From NCBI RefSeq assembly GCF_036199905.1, contig NZ_CP108109.1, positions 6,137,501 through 6,201,500 of the forward strand: a stretch of DNA of 64,000 nt, in the 5' to 3' direction. Under the pieces are notes generated by a model. The model made no database searches. It was not told the origin of the DNA and saw only the letters and a list, made by a program, of their open reading frames with translations. Positions 36,297 through 45,440 of the stretch are shown here, in pieces. A program made the translations under genes and the position numbers. Every line of letters begins with the position of its first letter. Positions within the stretch are counted from its first letter, which is position 1. This stretch comes from Streptomyces sp. NBC_00223. Its GTDB lineage: Bacteria; Actinomycetota; Actinomycetes; Streptomycetales; Streptomycetaceae.

Positions 36297-36780
36297 TCAG
36301 AGGTCGAGCACCAGTCGGCTGCTGCGGGCCCGGCCCACGCAGATCATCATCGTTCGGCCGGTGCGTCGCTCGTCCTCGGAGAGCACGGTGTCGTGGTGCT
36401 CGGGGATACCCGCCAGCACCCGTGTCTCGCAGGACCCGCAGTACCCCTCCTCGCACGAGTAGGGCACGCCCGGGACAGCGTCCCGGACGACATCGAGGAT
36501 CGTCCGGTCGGCGGGTACGACGAGAACCTGTCGGGACCTGCGGAGCTCGACGGCGAACGGCCGGCGTGCCGCCCGATCTGCCGGGATTCCGGTGGCATCC
36601 GGTGCGGGCGCCGGGCCGAACCTCTCGATGTGGAGGTCACCGGCCGGCTGCGGCGCAGGCGTCCGTCACAGCGCGGATCATCGCGGTGGGCCCGCAGCAG
36701 TGGATCGCGGCGCGGGAGGGTGCCCGCTCGACCAGGCTCCCCTTCCGGTGAAGGGAACTTACCGTCGCGCACGGCATCGG
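36297..36780 (-). pseudogene. Remnant of a phthalate-dioxygenase-reductase (VanB/PDR) type protein
   Basis: No single long frame exists, but the minus strand spells a reductase C-terminus in two frames. Upstream part: RKGSLVERAPSRAA and HCCGPTAMIRAVTDACAAAGR, the NAD-domain end with its CGP motif. After a frame change near 36641-36653 the second part is GDLHIERFGPAP, then a plant-type [2Fe-2S] domain with YSCEEGYCGSCETRVLAG and MMICVGRARSSRLVLDL before TGA at 36297-36299. All four cluster Cys remain. The FMN-binding and most of the NAD-binding half are missing. It follows the FAD monooxygenase on the same strand and would once have fed electrons to a Rieske oxygenase such as that at 44.1 kb. 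Confidence 0.75.
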
Positions 36781-36831
36781 TGACCGCGACGCCGCTGTCG
36801 ATCGCCGACGCCATGCCCCGCTCGCCGTGGG

Positions 36832-38100
36832 TCACGGCGAGTCGGTGGTGCCCGCACCCGTTCTGATCTGGCCCGTGGCGGCGCGGTAACTCTCCACGAC
36901 CGCCCTGAGCGCGTCCTGGGAGATGACGTCGTCGATGTTCGCGAACGGCCGGTCGCCGGTGCGCTCGTAGACCTCACGGAGGATCGCGTCCGGGGGGTTC
37001 TCGCGGTTGAGCCGGACGATCGCGGAGGTGGCCGGACGGCGTTCGCTCTCGTACCGCTCCAGCGCGGCGACCGGGTCGTTCTTCGCGTGCCTCAGGCAAG
37101 CTGCCACGCACCGCGCGTCGAGGATCGCCTGCCCGGCGCCGTTCGACCCCCGCGGCACCATCGGGTGCGCCGCGTCGCCGAGCAGGGTGATCCGGCCGCT
37201 TCCCCAGCCGCCGAGCGGATCCCGGTCGACCATCGGGAACAGGAGGACGCTTTCGGCCGCCGCCATCATCGCGGGGACGTCGAGCCAGTCGAATGTCCAG
37301 TCCGCGAAGGCCGGCAGGAAGTCGGAGAACCGTCCGGCACGCGACCAGTCCTGGTCGAGATCAGTGGGCGTCTCGATCTCGGCGACCCAGTTGACGAGCT
37401 GCCGCCCGTGCCCGTCGAAGTTGTCGCGGACCGGGTAGATCACCATCTTGCCGTGCGTCAGCCACCCCGCGCGGACCATGGTGGCACCGGACAGGAACGG
37501 CTCCCACACGCTCACCCCCCGCCACATGGTCACGCCGGAGTGCCGGGGCCGGTTCTGCCGCGGGTGCAGTTGCCCGCGCACGACCGAGTGGAGACCGTCG
37601 GCGGCGATCAGCACCTGTCCGGACACGGTGTACGTGCCCCCGTCGGGGCGCCGCACATGAGCGCGTACCCCCGCCGCGTCCTGCTCGACGGCTGTCACCC
37701 GCGCACCGGTCCGCACCGCCCGCGGCCCCAGGCGCTCCAGGACCGCCGAGAGGAGCACGTCGTGCAGATCGCCGCGGTGGACGGAGAACTGCGGATGCGC
37801 GAAGCCGCCCTCGACCCCGGCGCGCTCCCGGTAGATGAGCTGACCGAAGCGGTTGAAGAACGCCGCTTCCTTCGTCACGACTCCGCAGGACGAGAGCCGC
37901 TCCGCCAATCCCAGCTCTGCCATCACCCCGGCGGCGTGGGGCATGATGTTGACACCGGCTCCGACAGGGCTGAAAGTCTCGACGGCCTCCAGGACAACGC
38001 AGGTGAGACCGGCGGCGTGCAGCTCCAGTGCTGTCGTGAGCCCCCCGATGCCGCCGCCCACCACCACTGCGAATGGGGTGTTATCGCCAGCAACCCGCAT
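36832..38100 (-). CDS. FAD-dependent aromatic monooxygenase
   Basis: 422 residues from ATG 38100, with AAGGAG just upstream; a longer frame start is not needed. FAD-binding AVVVGGGIGGLTTALELHAAG is at residues 11-31, VLIAADGLHSVVRGQL is the DG motif, and GRITLLGDAAHPMVPRGSNGAGQAILDA is the GD motif. This is the p-hydroxybenzoate-hydroxylase-like group A family acting on aromatic acids. It is transcribed divergently from the IclR gene with 91 bp between, so probably controlled by it. The substrate is not visible. Confidence 0.88.
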   Translation of the reverse strand: MRVAGDNTPFAVVVGGGIGGLTTALELHAAGLTCVVLEAVETFSPVGAGVNIMPHAAGVMAELGLAERLSSCGVVTKEAAFFNRFGQLIYRERAGVEGGFAHPQFSVHRGDLHDVLLSAVLERLGPRAVRTGARVTAVEQDAAGVRAHVRRPDGGTYTVSGQVLIAADGLHSVVRGQLHPRQNRPRHSGVTMWRGVSVWEPFLSGATMVRAGWLTHGKMVIYPVRDNFDGHGRQLVNWVAEIETPTDLDQDWSRAGRFSDFLPAFADWTFDWLDVPAMMAAAESVLLFPMVDRDPLGGWGSGRITLLGDAAHPMVPRGSNGAGQAILDARCVAACLRHAKNDPVAALERYESERRPATSAIVRLNRENPPDAILREVYERTGDRPFANIDDVISQDALRAVVESYRAATGQIRTGAGTTDSP

Positions 38101-38191
38101 ATATGTTCTCCTTGCCTGTGCGACCGACCACGTCATGAGTGAGTCGGACTCATGCTCGCGAGGGGCCTGAAACTTAAGGAACTGAGAGACG
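38101..38191. promoter_or_regulatory. Divergent promoter region with inverted repeat, candidate IclR operator
   Basis: The 91-bp gap between the monooxygenase and IclR starts contains a 19-bp dyad at 38135-38153, ATGAGT-N7-ACTCAT. A related string, TCGGGCTCAT, recurs upstream of the ABC-importer genes at about 41201. IclR regulators commonly bind such sites in their own divergent promoters. Confidence 0.5.
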
Positions 38192-39016
38192 ATGGTTTCC
38201 GCTTCCGAGAAAATGGATCCGTATGTACTGGGGTCGGTGGACAACGCCCTCCGGCTGCTGATGCTGCTGAGCGAACGGCCGCAGGTACGTATCACCGAGG
38301 CCGCCGCCGAACTCGACATCGCGAACTCCACCGCCCACCGGCTGATGGCGACACTGGTGAACCGCGGCTTCGCCGTCCAGGACCGCTCGCGGGCCTATCA
38401 CCGGGGGCCGATGCTCGCGACCACACCGCCGGGGCTTCCGTCCGAGGTCTTTCGCCGGACGGTCCGACGGGAGATGCTCGCGCTCGCCGAGGGCATCGAC
38501 GAGACCTGTCACTTCACGGTCCTTGAGGGAAACAGCGTGCGGTTCGTCGACTGTGTGGAGTCCTCGCAGATTCTGCGCATCGCGTCGCGCGCCGGGATGC
38601 TGCTGCCCGCCCATGTGACCGCGGCGGGCAAGGCCATGCTCTCGCGCCTCGGTGACGCCGAGCTGATGCACCGCTATCCCCGTGGGACCACACTGACGCC
38701 CGGCCGGATGCCGAAGGACCTCGCCCAGCTGTTCCAGGAACTCGCGACCACCCGACGACGGGGCTACGGCATCAACGCCGACGAGTCGTTGCAGGGTGTC
38801 AGTGCGATCGGGATGCATGTCGCCGGTCCGGCGACCACGGTGGTCGGGGCCCTCGCCATCGCCGTTCCCAGCGCCCGGTGGCGCCGGTCGACCGTAGAGG
38901 AACTGGCGCCGAAGCTGTCCGCCGCGGTGAACCGGCTACAGGACGCCCTGCGGGCCGACGCGGACGTGGACCCGGTGGATCACGCGGCACTGCCCCAACC
39001 CGGGCAACCCGTGTAA
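38192..39016 (+). CDS. IclR-family transcriptional regulator
   Basis: 274 residues from ATG 38192. The N-terminal winged helix-turn-helix includes ITEAAAELDIANSTAHRLMATLVNRGFA at about residues 33-60. The C-terminal effector domain has GIDETCHFTVLEGNSVRFVDCVESSQILRIASRAGMLLPAHVTAAGKAMLS and GYGINADESLQGVSAIGMHV, typical of IclR. It likely senses an aromatic pathway metabolite and controls both the divergent monooxygenase and the downstream catabolic genes. Confidence 0.92.
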   Translation: MVSASEKMDPYVLGSVDNALRLLMLLSERPQVRITEAAAELDIANSTAHRLMATLVNRGFAVQDRSRAYHRGPMLATTPPGLPSEVFRRTVRREMLALAEGIDETCHFTVLEGNSVRFVDCVESSQILRIASRAGMLLPAHVTAAGKAMLSRLGDAELMHRYPRGTTLTPGRMPKDLAQLFQELATTRRRGYGINADESLQGVSAIGMHVAGPATTVVGALAIAVPSARWRRSTVEELAPKLSAAVNRLQDALRADADVDPVDHAALPQPGQPV

Positions 39017-39196
39017 CGGCGGGTCCGGTCTCTCTTCCCCCTATGCCGAAAGCGGTGACAACGGCCACGCCGTGGTCCCGCGGTCGCCCTAACATCGCGA
39101 CTTCGGTGCTGCGGACTCGGCGGGGGACCGCGGTGTCCAGCCGGCAGGCGTACTCAGCCGACGGCTGTCCTGCTTCTGAGAGGAAGGTCCCTTCCG

Positions 39197-40129
39197 GTGA
39201 TCGTCAACTGGCACGGCCACGTCTACCCACCCGAGGACATCGCGGCGCGCACATGGAACGGCGCGTCGCCCTTCGCCATCGAGAGCTACCTCGACATCCA
39301 CTCGCGGGCCGGTGTCGACCTGTCCGTGGTCACCAACACCATTCACAGCCTCCGCGGCCTGACGCCCGAGCGGGCCCTCACGGGAATCAAGCGGTGGGAC
39401 GACTACGCGGCCGAGGTGCAGGAGACATTTCCCGACCGGGTGGTCGCGTTCGCCAGCACGATTCCGGGCGGCGGGCCCGCCTACCTCGCCGAGCTGGAAC
39501 GGGCGGTCCGCGACTGCGGGCTCAAGGGAGTGCTGATCAACTCCAGCTACGACGGCCACTATCCCGACGACGACGACGCGCGGGACTTCTTCGAGCTCGT
39601 GACCGAGCTGGGCATCCCCGTGTTCGTCCACGCGCCTTTCTCGGGCTTCGGCGAGGAACGCATGCGCGACTACCGGCTGGCCTCCAGCGTCGGCCGGCCG
39701 TTCGACGAGTGCCTGTCGCTGGCACGGATGATCGTACGAGGGGTGCTGGAGCGGCATCCCGACCTCGTGCTCGTCGGCGCCCACCTCGGCGGGGGCATCT
39801 GCGAAGTCATCGGCCGCATGGACTACGCCTATGAGCTGCGGGACGAGGCCCAGTTCCTCGGGCCCTACGAGCCGATGCTCATCAGCAAGCCGCCGAGCCG
39901 GTATCTGCGGCAGATGTACTTCGACACCGTGAGCTTTCACCCGCCGGCCATCCGGTGCGCCGTCGAGACGGTCGGCGCCGGTCATCTCGTGCTCGGCGCC
40001 GACGCGCCCCCGCTGTCCCCGCTGCTGCCCCGCGCCATCGAGATCGTCCAGAACCTCGGGCTGCCGGACGAAGACGTGGCGGCGATCTGCTCCGGCAACG
40101 CGCTGAGACTCCTCGGGCTCGGGGCATGA
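39197..40129 (+). CDS. Amidohydrolase-family decarboxylase/hydrolase (ACMSD/LigW-like)
   Basis: 310 residues from GTG 39197, with GAGAGGAAGG upstream. It is a TIM-barrel metal enzyme: NWHGHVYPPEDI (metal-binding HxH region), GLKGVLINSSYDGHYPDDDDARDFFELVTELGIPVFVHAPF (conserved His), LVGAHLGGGICEVIGRMDYAYEL (AHxGG) and HLVLGADAPP (final Asp). The group includes ACMS decarboxylase, gamma-resorcylate decarboxylase and 5-carboxyvanillate decarboxylase. It overlaps the FAH-family gene by ATGA. A decarboxylase or C-C hydrolase role in aromatic breakdown is likely. Confidence 0.8.
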   Translation: MIVNWHGHVYPPEDIAARTWNGASPFAIESYLDIHSRAGVDLSVVTNTIHSLRGLTPERALTGIKRWDDYAAEVQETFPDRVVAFASTIPGGGPAYLAELERAVRDCGLKGVLINSSYDGHYPDDDDARDFFELVTELGIPVFVHAPFSGFGEERMRDYRLASSVGRPFDECLSLARMIVRGVLERHPDLVLVGAHLGGGICEVIGRMDYAYELRDEAQFLGPYEPMLISKPPSRYLRQMYFDTVSFHPPAIRCAVETVGAGHLVLGADAPPLSPLLPRAIEIVQNLGLPDEDVAAICSGNALRLLGLGA

Positions 40130-41139
40130 CGGCGGGGGCGGCGGGGGCGGCCGAACCGACCAAGGTCGTCGTGTTCGGCCCCGAGCGTCGGGTCGGCCTC
40201 CTGATCGGGGACGTGGTCGTCGACGCCCAGCGCGCGGTGAGCCGGGAACTGCGTCACCGCGGTGCGGCCGACGCCGTCGAGCGGGCGGCCGCGCTCGTAC
40301 CGGCGGACCTGCGCTCCTTCGTCGCGGCCGGCTCCGCGGCGCTGGACGAAGCGCGGCCGGCGGCGGCCCGGGCGGTCGAACGGGGCGACGAGTCGGTCTG
40401 CCGTCCCGCGTCGACCGTGCAACTGCACGCTCCGTGGCCGGGCGGACGCATCGCCTGCGCGGGCGGCAACTACGCGGACCATCTCGCGGGCATGTGGCGG
40501 ACTCCGACAGGGGGCAGAGGAGACGTCGAGGACATCCGCGGACGGGCACGCCAAGAGGGACAGTGGGGCTTCTGGAAGGTGCCGGCCGAGGTTCCGGGAC
40601 CCGGCGCCGACGTCACCGTCCCGCGGCGGACGCGGCGGTTCGACTACGAGGCGGAGGTCGCGATCGTCATCGGCCGGGCAGGGAAGGACCTGGCTCCGGA
40701 GGACGTCGCCGGGCACATCTGGGGGGTCACCCTGCTCAACGACTGGAGCATCAGGGACGAACCCCGGGGGGCGGCCCGGCCGATGTCCTACAACACGGCG
40801 AAGAACTTCGACGGGAGCGTCTCCATGGGGCCGTGCATCGTCGTCGGGGCCGACCCCGCCGCTCTCGATGTCGAGACGTGGGTCAACGGCCGGTGCCGTC
40901 AGTCCTTCAACAGCGCGGACATGATCTTCTCGTTCGGCGAGATCGTGTCGTTCCTGAGCCGCGACTTCACCTTTGTGCCCGGTGATGTCGTCGCCGGCGG
41001 GACGGGAGCCGGAACGGGCGCGGACACCACCCCCCTCGGACCGGACGGTACGAGAGCCGCGGACGCGTTCGTACGCCCCGGGGACGCCGTCTCGATCAGT
41101 TCGCCCCAAGTGGGCGTCCTTTCCAATCGCCTCGTCTAG
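40126..41139 (+). CDS. Fumarylacetoacetate-hydrolase-family protein
   Basis: 337 residues, ATG 40126 in the preceding stop. The catalytic domain has CAGGNYADHL, RRFDYEAEVAIVIGRAGKDLAPEDVAGHIWGVTLLNDWSIRD (metal-binding ExE and Asp), AKNFDGSVSMGPCIV and NSADMIFSFGEIVSFLSRDFTFVPGDVVAGGT. Members hydrolyse or decarboxylate ring-cleavage products (HpcE, fumarylpyruvate hydrolase type). The N-terminal 100 residues are the usual poorly conserved cap. Late step of the aromatic pathway. Confidence 0.87.
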   Translation: MTAGAAGAAEPTKVVVFGPERRVGLLIGDVVVDAQRAVSRELRHRGAADAVERAAALVPADLRSFVAAGSAALDEARPAAARAVERGDESVCRPASTVQLHAPWPGGRIACAGGNYADHLAGMWRTPTGGRGDVEDIRGRARQEGQWGFWKVPAEVPGPGADVTVPRRTRRFDYEAEVAIVIGRAGKDLAPEDVAGHIWGVTLLNDWSIRDEPRGAARPMSYNTAKNFDGSVSMGPCIVVGADPAALDVETWVNGRCRQSFNSADMIFSFGEIVSFLSRDFTFVPGDVVAGGTGAGTGADTTPLGPDGTRAADAFVRPGDAVSISSPQVGVLSNRLV

Positions 41140-41191
41140 CCGATACCGCCCGCGGGCCGCTCCCGGCCCGTTCGTGAAATTCGTCTCTCGG

Positions 41192-41224
41192 GAAAGTCGG
41201 TCGGGCTCATTGCTGCCGACTTTC
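41192..41224. promoter_or_regulatory. Nine-bp inverted repeat upstream of the importer genes
   Basis: GAAAGTCGG (41192-41200) and CCGACTTTC (41216-41224) form a perfect 9-bp dyad with a 15-base loop that includes TCGGGCTCAT. It lies about 55 bases before the ABC ATPase start: an operator or an RNA hairpin in the leader. Confidence 0.5.
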
Positions 41225-41278
41225 GCCAGTGCAGATCATGGTCTTCAGCCCGCTGATCGGGTTGGAAAGGAGGGTCGA

Positions 41279-42142
41279 GTGTCTTCGACCGAGCTCAGTC
41301 ACGAGGGTCAGCAGCCGACCGGCGATGTGCGCGTCGAATCGGTCGGACAGACCTTCACTTCGAGCGCGAAAAAAGAGCGGTCCGCGTTCACCGTGTTGCA
41401 GGATGTGAATTGTGAGATCGCTTCGAAGCAGTTCGTGTCGATCATCGGACCGAGCGGCTGCGGGAAGACGACCTTGCTGCGTATCATCGCCGGTCTGGTG
41501 AGCCCCAGTTCCGGGGCGGTGTACTCGGGCGGTCGGCGGGTGACGGCGCCGAGCAAGTCCAGCGCGATGGTCTTTCAGGACGCCAACCTGATGCCGTGGC
41601 GCAACGCGATGTCGAACGTGGAATTCGGCCTTGAGATCCACGGCGTCGGGAAAGCGGAGCGCCGTGTGCGCGCCGAGGAAGCCATGGAACTCGCGGGTCT
41701 GAAGGGGTTCGAGAACCACTATCCGGGCCAGCTCTCCGGCGGTATGCGGCAGCGGGTCGGGCTTGCCCGGGCGCTGTGCACCCGCCCCCAACTGCTGCTC
41801 ATGGACGAGCCTTTCGGCGCGCTCGACATGATGACGCGTGCGGCGATGCAGCAGGAACTGCTGCGCATCTGGGAGGCCGACCGGAAGACCGTGATCTTCG
41901 TGACCCACTCGATCGAGGAGGCGGTTCTCCTGTCCGACGCCGTGATCGTGATGGCGGCGCGGCCCGGCCGTATCCACGCGGTCCTCCCGATCGAGCTTCC
42001 CCGGCCGCGGGTGTACACGGAGGAACTGGAGACCGGGGAGCAGTTCATCGACTACCGACGCCGGCTTGCCCACCTTCTGGCCGAGTCCGAGGACCGGAGC
42101 GGATCGACGAGCCCCACCAGCGGCGGAAGGAACGACAAGTGA
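41279..42142 (+). CDS. ABC importer ATPase, NitT/TauT (SsuB/TauB) type
   Basis: 287 residues from GTG 41279, with GAAAGGAGGG upstream. Walker A GPSGCGKTTLL, Q-loop FQDANLMPWRNAMSNVEFGL, signature LSGGMRQRVGLARAL, Walker B LLLMDEPFGALDM and VTHSIEEAV are intact, with the nitrate/sulfonate/taurine subfamily pattern. It powers the permease encoded next, with the lipoprotein after that. In this island it most likely imports the aromatic acid substrate; family members also take up sulfonates and phthalates. Confidence 0.92.
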   Translation: MSSTELSHEGQQPTGDVRVESVGQTFTSSAKKERSAFTVLQDVNCEIASKQFVSIIGPSGCGKTTLLRIIAGLVSPSSGAVYSGGRRVTAPSKSSAMVFQDANLMPWRNAMSNVEFGLEIHGVGKAERRVRAEEAMELAGLKGFENHYPGQLSGGMRQRVGLARALCTRPQLLLMDEPFGALDMMTRAAMQQELLRIWEADRKTVIFVTHSIEEAVLLSDAVIVMAARPGRIHAVLPIELPRPRVYTEELETGEQFIDYRRRLAHLLAESEDRSGSTSPTSGGRNDK

Positions 42143-43005
42143 CCGTGAGCCAGGCCGCCGGGCCCACTTATCAGGAGTCGGTCCCCGACTCCGGCGCCGA
42201 GGAGCCGCCGGAGCCGCGCGGACGGCTTGTACTTCCCGGCCCCGTACCCGCGCTCGTCCTGCTGGTCGTGCTGCTCGCCGGCTGGGAGGCCGGCGCCCGG
42301 GCGGGCTTCATCAATCCGCTCTTCTTCTCCTCGCCGGAGGCGATCGGCCGGAAAGCGGTCGATGTCTTCATCACCCACCGCACCATTTACCCCGACCTGC
42401 TGTTCAGCGGGAGGACCCTGGCGATCGGGTTCCTGTTGTCCGTGGTGATCGGAATTCCGATCGGGCTGGTGATCGGCCGGTACCGGCTGGTGCGCCGGAC
42501 GGTCGAGCCGTACATCATCGCGCTGTATTCGACGCCCGCCGTGGCTCTGCTGCCCGTGCTGATCCTGATCCTGGGAATCGGCGTCACCTCGAACATCGCC
42601 CTGGTGGTACTCGGCGGCGTCTTCCCGATCATCATCAACACCCAGACGGGCGTCCGCGAGGTGGACCGGAATCTGGTGGAGATGGCGAGGTCGTTCACGG
42701 CGGGTGAGCGGTTCCTTTTCACCAAGGTCATCCTGCCCGCGGCGGTCCCGTTCGTGATGGCCGGTCTGCGGCTGGGGATCATCCGGGCCCTGACGATGGT
42801 GTTCGTCGCCGAACTCTATTCGGCGAACGAAGGCATCGGACACCTCATCGTCCAGGCGGGTTCGCTCTTCGACAGTGCCCTCGTGTACGTGGGTGTGCTC
42901 GTCATGACGCTGACCGGTCTTCTGCTGTCGTTCATCGCCGGGCGTCTGGAACGAAAGTTCGCGCCCTGGATCAGTGCCCGCGAGGGCGACTCCCGCGGGG
43001 CGTAA
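42139..43005 (+). CDS. ABC importer permease, NitT/TauT (SsuC/TauC) type
   Basis: 288 residues from GTG 42139, overlapping the ATPase stop (GTGA). Six hydrophobic helices start with ALVLLVVLLAGWEAGARAG. The EAA loop is NLVEMARSFTAGERFLFTKVILPAAVPFVMAGLRLG, and ALYSTPAVALLPVLILILGIG is typical of this family. The Pro/Glu-rich N-terminal 30 residues are cytosolic. Confidence 0.92.
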   Translation: MTVSQAAGPTYQESVPDSGAEEPPEPRGRLVLPGPVPALVLLVVLLAGWEAGARAGFINPLFFSSPEAIGRKAVDVFITHRTIYPDLLFSGRTLAIGFLLSVVIGIPIGLVIGRYRLVRRTVEPYIIALYSTPAVALLPVLILILGIGVTSNIALVVLGGVFPIIINTQTGVREVDRNLVEMARSFTAGERFLFTKVILPAAVPFVMAGLRLGIIRALTMVFVAELYSANEGIGHLIVQAGSLFDSALVYVGVLVMTLTGLLLSFIAGRLERKFAPWISAREGDSRGA

Positions 43006-43058
43006 GGGAACACCCCGGTCCCCGGAGTTCCTTACTTCACCAGAAAGGCACGCATCAC

Positions 43059-44132
43059 ATGACTGGAATTCTCCCTGCCCGAAGACGGAAAGTGCTCGTG
43101 GCGCTGACGGCCCTGACGGCCGCGCTGCTCCTGGGCGCGTGCGGCAACTCCTCGTCCGGGTCTTCCCCCGAAGCCTCGGGAAGCGCGGACAAAAACCCGA
43201 ATCTCGGCACCCTCAAGGTGGCTTTCGCGAGCACACAGGTGGCGCCGGCCAACTTCGTCCAGATCGCCATCGGAGAGGGTTTCTACAAGAAGCTCGGGCT
43301 CGATGTCGAGATCAAGGTCCTCAACTCCCCGCAGGCGGCCCAGGCGCTGATCGCGAAGCAGATCGACATCGCGCACGCGGCCTCACCGGGCATCAACGCC
43401 GCACTTCAGGGGGCGCCGTTGAAGGCCATCTACACGGGCACACCCCTCGGTCCCTATTGGATCGTCGCCAACCCGGAGATCAAGTCCTACGACGACTTGG
43501 CGGGCAAGGTCGTCGGTGTGTACAGCACCACGGGCACTCTGGTCGGTGACACCACCAAGGTGCTCAAGACCCACGGGGTCGACGCCGCCGCGCGGAAGGT
43601 CAGTTTCTCGGCCGCGGGCGGCTACAACGACCAGGCAGAGCTCGCGGCGATCGCGAGCGGGGCGTACAACGCCGCCGTCGTGTCCGCGATCGGTGTGATC
43701 CAGGCGGAGCAGAAGGGTCTGACGGTCCTCGGCGACTTCGGCGACCTCCCGACCATGGACTGGAGCATCTGGACGACGGATTCCGTACTCAAGGGCCGGT
43801 CGGCCGCCGTCGACGCCTTCTTGCAGGGCACGATCGAAGGGGCCAGGGTCTACGTCGACAATCCGAGCCGGGCGCTGCCCTACGTCGCCGCCGGCCTGTC
43901 GACCGACGGCAAGCCCGATGCCGCGAGCTCCAGGACGGCCGAGCAGGTGATGGCGAAACTGACGCCGATCCTGACCCCGGACGGTGTTCCTGAGCCGGGC
44001 CAGTGGTCGGACGCCGTGGACCGCCGGCGGGCCGCCATTCCGGACTCCAAGAAGTCCGCCACCGACATCGCCGACTGGACGTTCGCCCAGAAGGCCGCCA
44101 AAGCCATCGACGACCAGGGCTTCAAGCCGTAG
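43059..44132 (+). CDS. ABC importer substrate-binding lipoprotein, NitT/TauT type
   Basis: 357 residues. The RRRK n-region and hydrophobic core end in lipobox LGAC, Cys28. The mature part begins NPNLGTLKVAFASTQVAPANFVQIAIGEGFYKKLGLDVEI and has LIAKQIDIAHAASPGINAALQG, as in SsuA/TauA proteins. A C-terminal NMT1-like region follows. It should bind the imported aromatic or sulfonate-like anion at the cell surface. Confidence 0.9.
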   Translation: MTGILPARRRKVLVALTALTAALLLGACGNSSSGSSPEASGSADKNPNLGTLKVAFASTQVAPANFVQIAIGEGFYKKLGLDVEIKVLNSPQAAQALIAKQIDIAHAASPGINAALQGAPLKAIYTGTPLGPYWIVANPEIKSYDDLAGKVVGVYSTTGTLVGDTTKVLKTHGVDAAARKVSFSAAGGYNDQAELAAIASGAYNAAVVSAIGVIQAEQKGLTVLGDFGDLPTMDWSIWTTDSVLKGRSAAVDAFLQGTIEGARVYVDNPSRALPYVAAGLSTDGKPDAASSRTAEQVMAKLTPILTPDGVPEPGQWSDAVDRRRAAIPDSKKSATDIADWTFAQKAAKAIDDQGFKP

Positions 44133-44145
44133 ATCGGAGGCCTCC

Positions 44146-45399
44146 ATGCTCAGCGAGGAGAACAACGAACTCCTGACCCGGACCGGGCCGGGCACACCGG
44201 GCGGGCGACTGCTCCGCCAGTACTGGCAGCCGATCGCCCTCGGCTCCGAGGTCGGCGCCGGATCGGCCGACCCGGTCCCGCTCACCGTGATGAGCGAGGA
44301 ACTTGTGCTCTTCCGGGACGAGCACGGTGAACTGGGACTGCTGGGACGCCACTGTCCGCACCGCGGAGCCGACCTCAGCTACGGACGGATCGAGGACGGC
44401 GGGCTGCGGTGCATTTACCACGGCTGGCTCTGGGAACGCGGAGGGCGGTGTCTTCAGCAGCCCGGTGAGCCCGCGGGCAGCCGTCTGTTCGAACGGGTCA
44501 GGAACACCTCCTACCCGGTGCGGGAGGCCGGTGGTCTCGTCTTCGCCTTCATGGGCGAGGGCGAACCGCCGGAGTTCCCCGGATACGGCTTCATGGCGGC
44601 CGACGAGGACCACCTGGCCGTCATGAAGGTCCGTCTCTCGTGCAACTACCTCCAGGCCAACGAGGGCAATCTGGACCCGCAGCACCTGTCGTTCCTCCAT
44701 GGACGTCTCGACACCTTCGACATCCACCGGGCGGACCCGACACCCTCGATCTACGTCGAACCGTGCGCGTACGGGACGCGCATCATCGCCACCCGTGAGG
44801 TCAACGACGCGCTGCTGGTGCGGGTCTCGAACTTCATCACACCGAACGCCAGCTCGTTCCCGACCCCGGCCTGCGAGCCGGGCGGCTATCAACTCCACTG
44901 GCACGTGCCGGTCGACGACTCGACCCATGTGAAGTTCGTCGTGCAGTTCACGGTGGGCGCGCCGATCGACCGCGACAGGGCCGTCCGGTTCGACCCCGAG
45001 GAGATGAACGGCGACTACTCGCTGAAGCGCACCGCCGCCAACCGCTACCGCCAGGACCGGTCCTCGATGAGCGAGCACTGGTTCGCGGGCCTGGGAAGCA
45101 ACTTCGAGGTGCACGACGCCTATGCCGTCCAGTCGCAGGGCGTCGTCCAGGCCAGGACGATCGAGCACCTGGGCTCGACCGACAAGGCGGTCATCGCCGC
45201 CCGTCGTGTCCTGATCGGACAGGTCCAGGCCATCGTCCGCGGTGAGGCCCCCGAGGTCTGTGCGATTCCGATGTCCGAGCCGCCTTTGACGGCGGCTGTC
45301 AATCTCCCCCTCGGGTCCGACTGGCGCGACTGGCTGGCGCGAGCGGTGGACGGCGAGACGGCGACGACGAGCGGCCCTTCGGAGAACGCGCGCTCTTGA
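44146..45399 (+). CDS. Rieske-type aromatic ring oxygenase, alpha subunit
   Basis: 417 residues from ATG 44146, with CGGAGG upstream. The N-terminus ELLTRTGPGTPGGRLLRQYWQPIAL is that of the phthalate-4,5-dioxygenase / LigX O-demethylase group. The Rieske [2Fe-2S] ligands are in CPHRGADLSYGRI and CIYHGW. The mononuclear iron site is in CNYLQANEGNLDPQHLSFLHG (Asp/His/His region). Such enzymes need a reductase; the only candidate in the island is the decayed one at 36.3-36.8 kb, so electrons must come from elsewhere or the enzyme is starved. Likely a ring-hydroxylation or O-demethylation step. Confidence 0.88.
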   Translation: MLSEENNELLTRTGPGTPGGRLLRQYWQPIALGSEVGAGSADPVPLTVMSEELVLFRDEHGELGLLGRHCPHRGADLSYGRIEDGGLRCIYHGWLWERGGRCLQQPGEPAGSRLFERVRNTSYPVREAGGLVFAFMGEGEPPEFPGYGFMAADEDHLAVMKVRLSCNYLQANEGNLDPQHLSFLHGRLDTFDIHRADPTPSIYVEPCAYGTRIIATREVNDALLVRVSNFITPNASSFPTPACEPGGYQLHWHVPVDDSTHVKFVVQFTVGAPIDRDRAVRFDPEEMNGDYSLKRTAANRYRQDRSSMSEHWFAGLGSNFEVHDAYAVQSQGVVQARTIEHLGSTDKAVIAARRVLIGQVQAIVRGEAPEVCAIPMSEPPLTAAVNLPLGSDWRDWLARAVDGETATTSGPSENARS

Positions 45400-45440
45400 T
45401 CCCCGCCGGGCGGCCTCGCCGTCCGGGGAAAGGAAGATCC

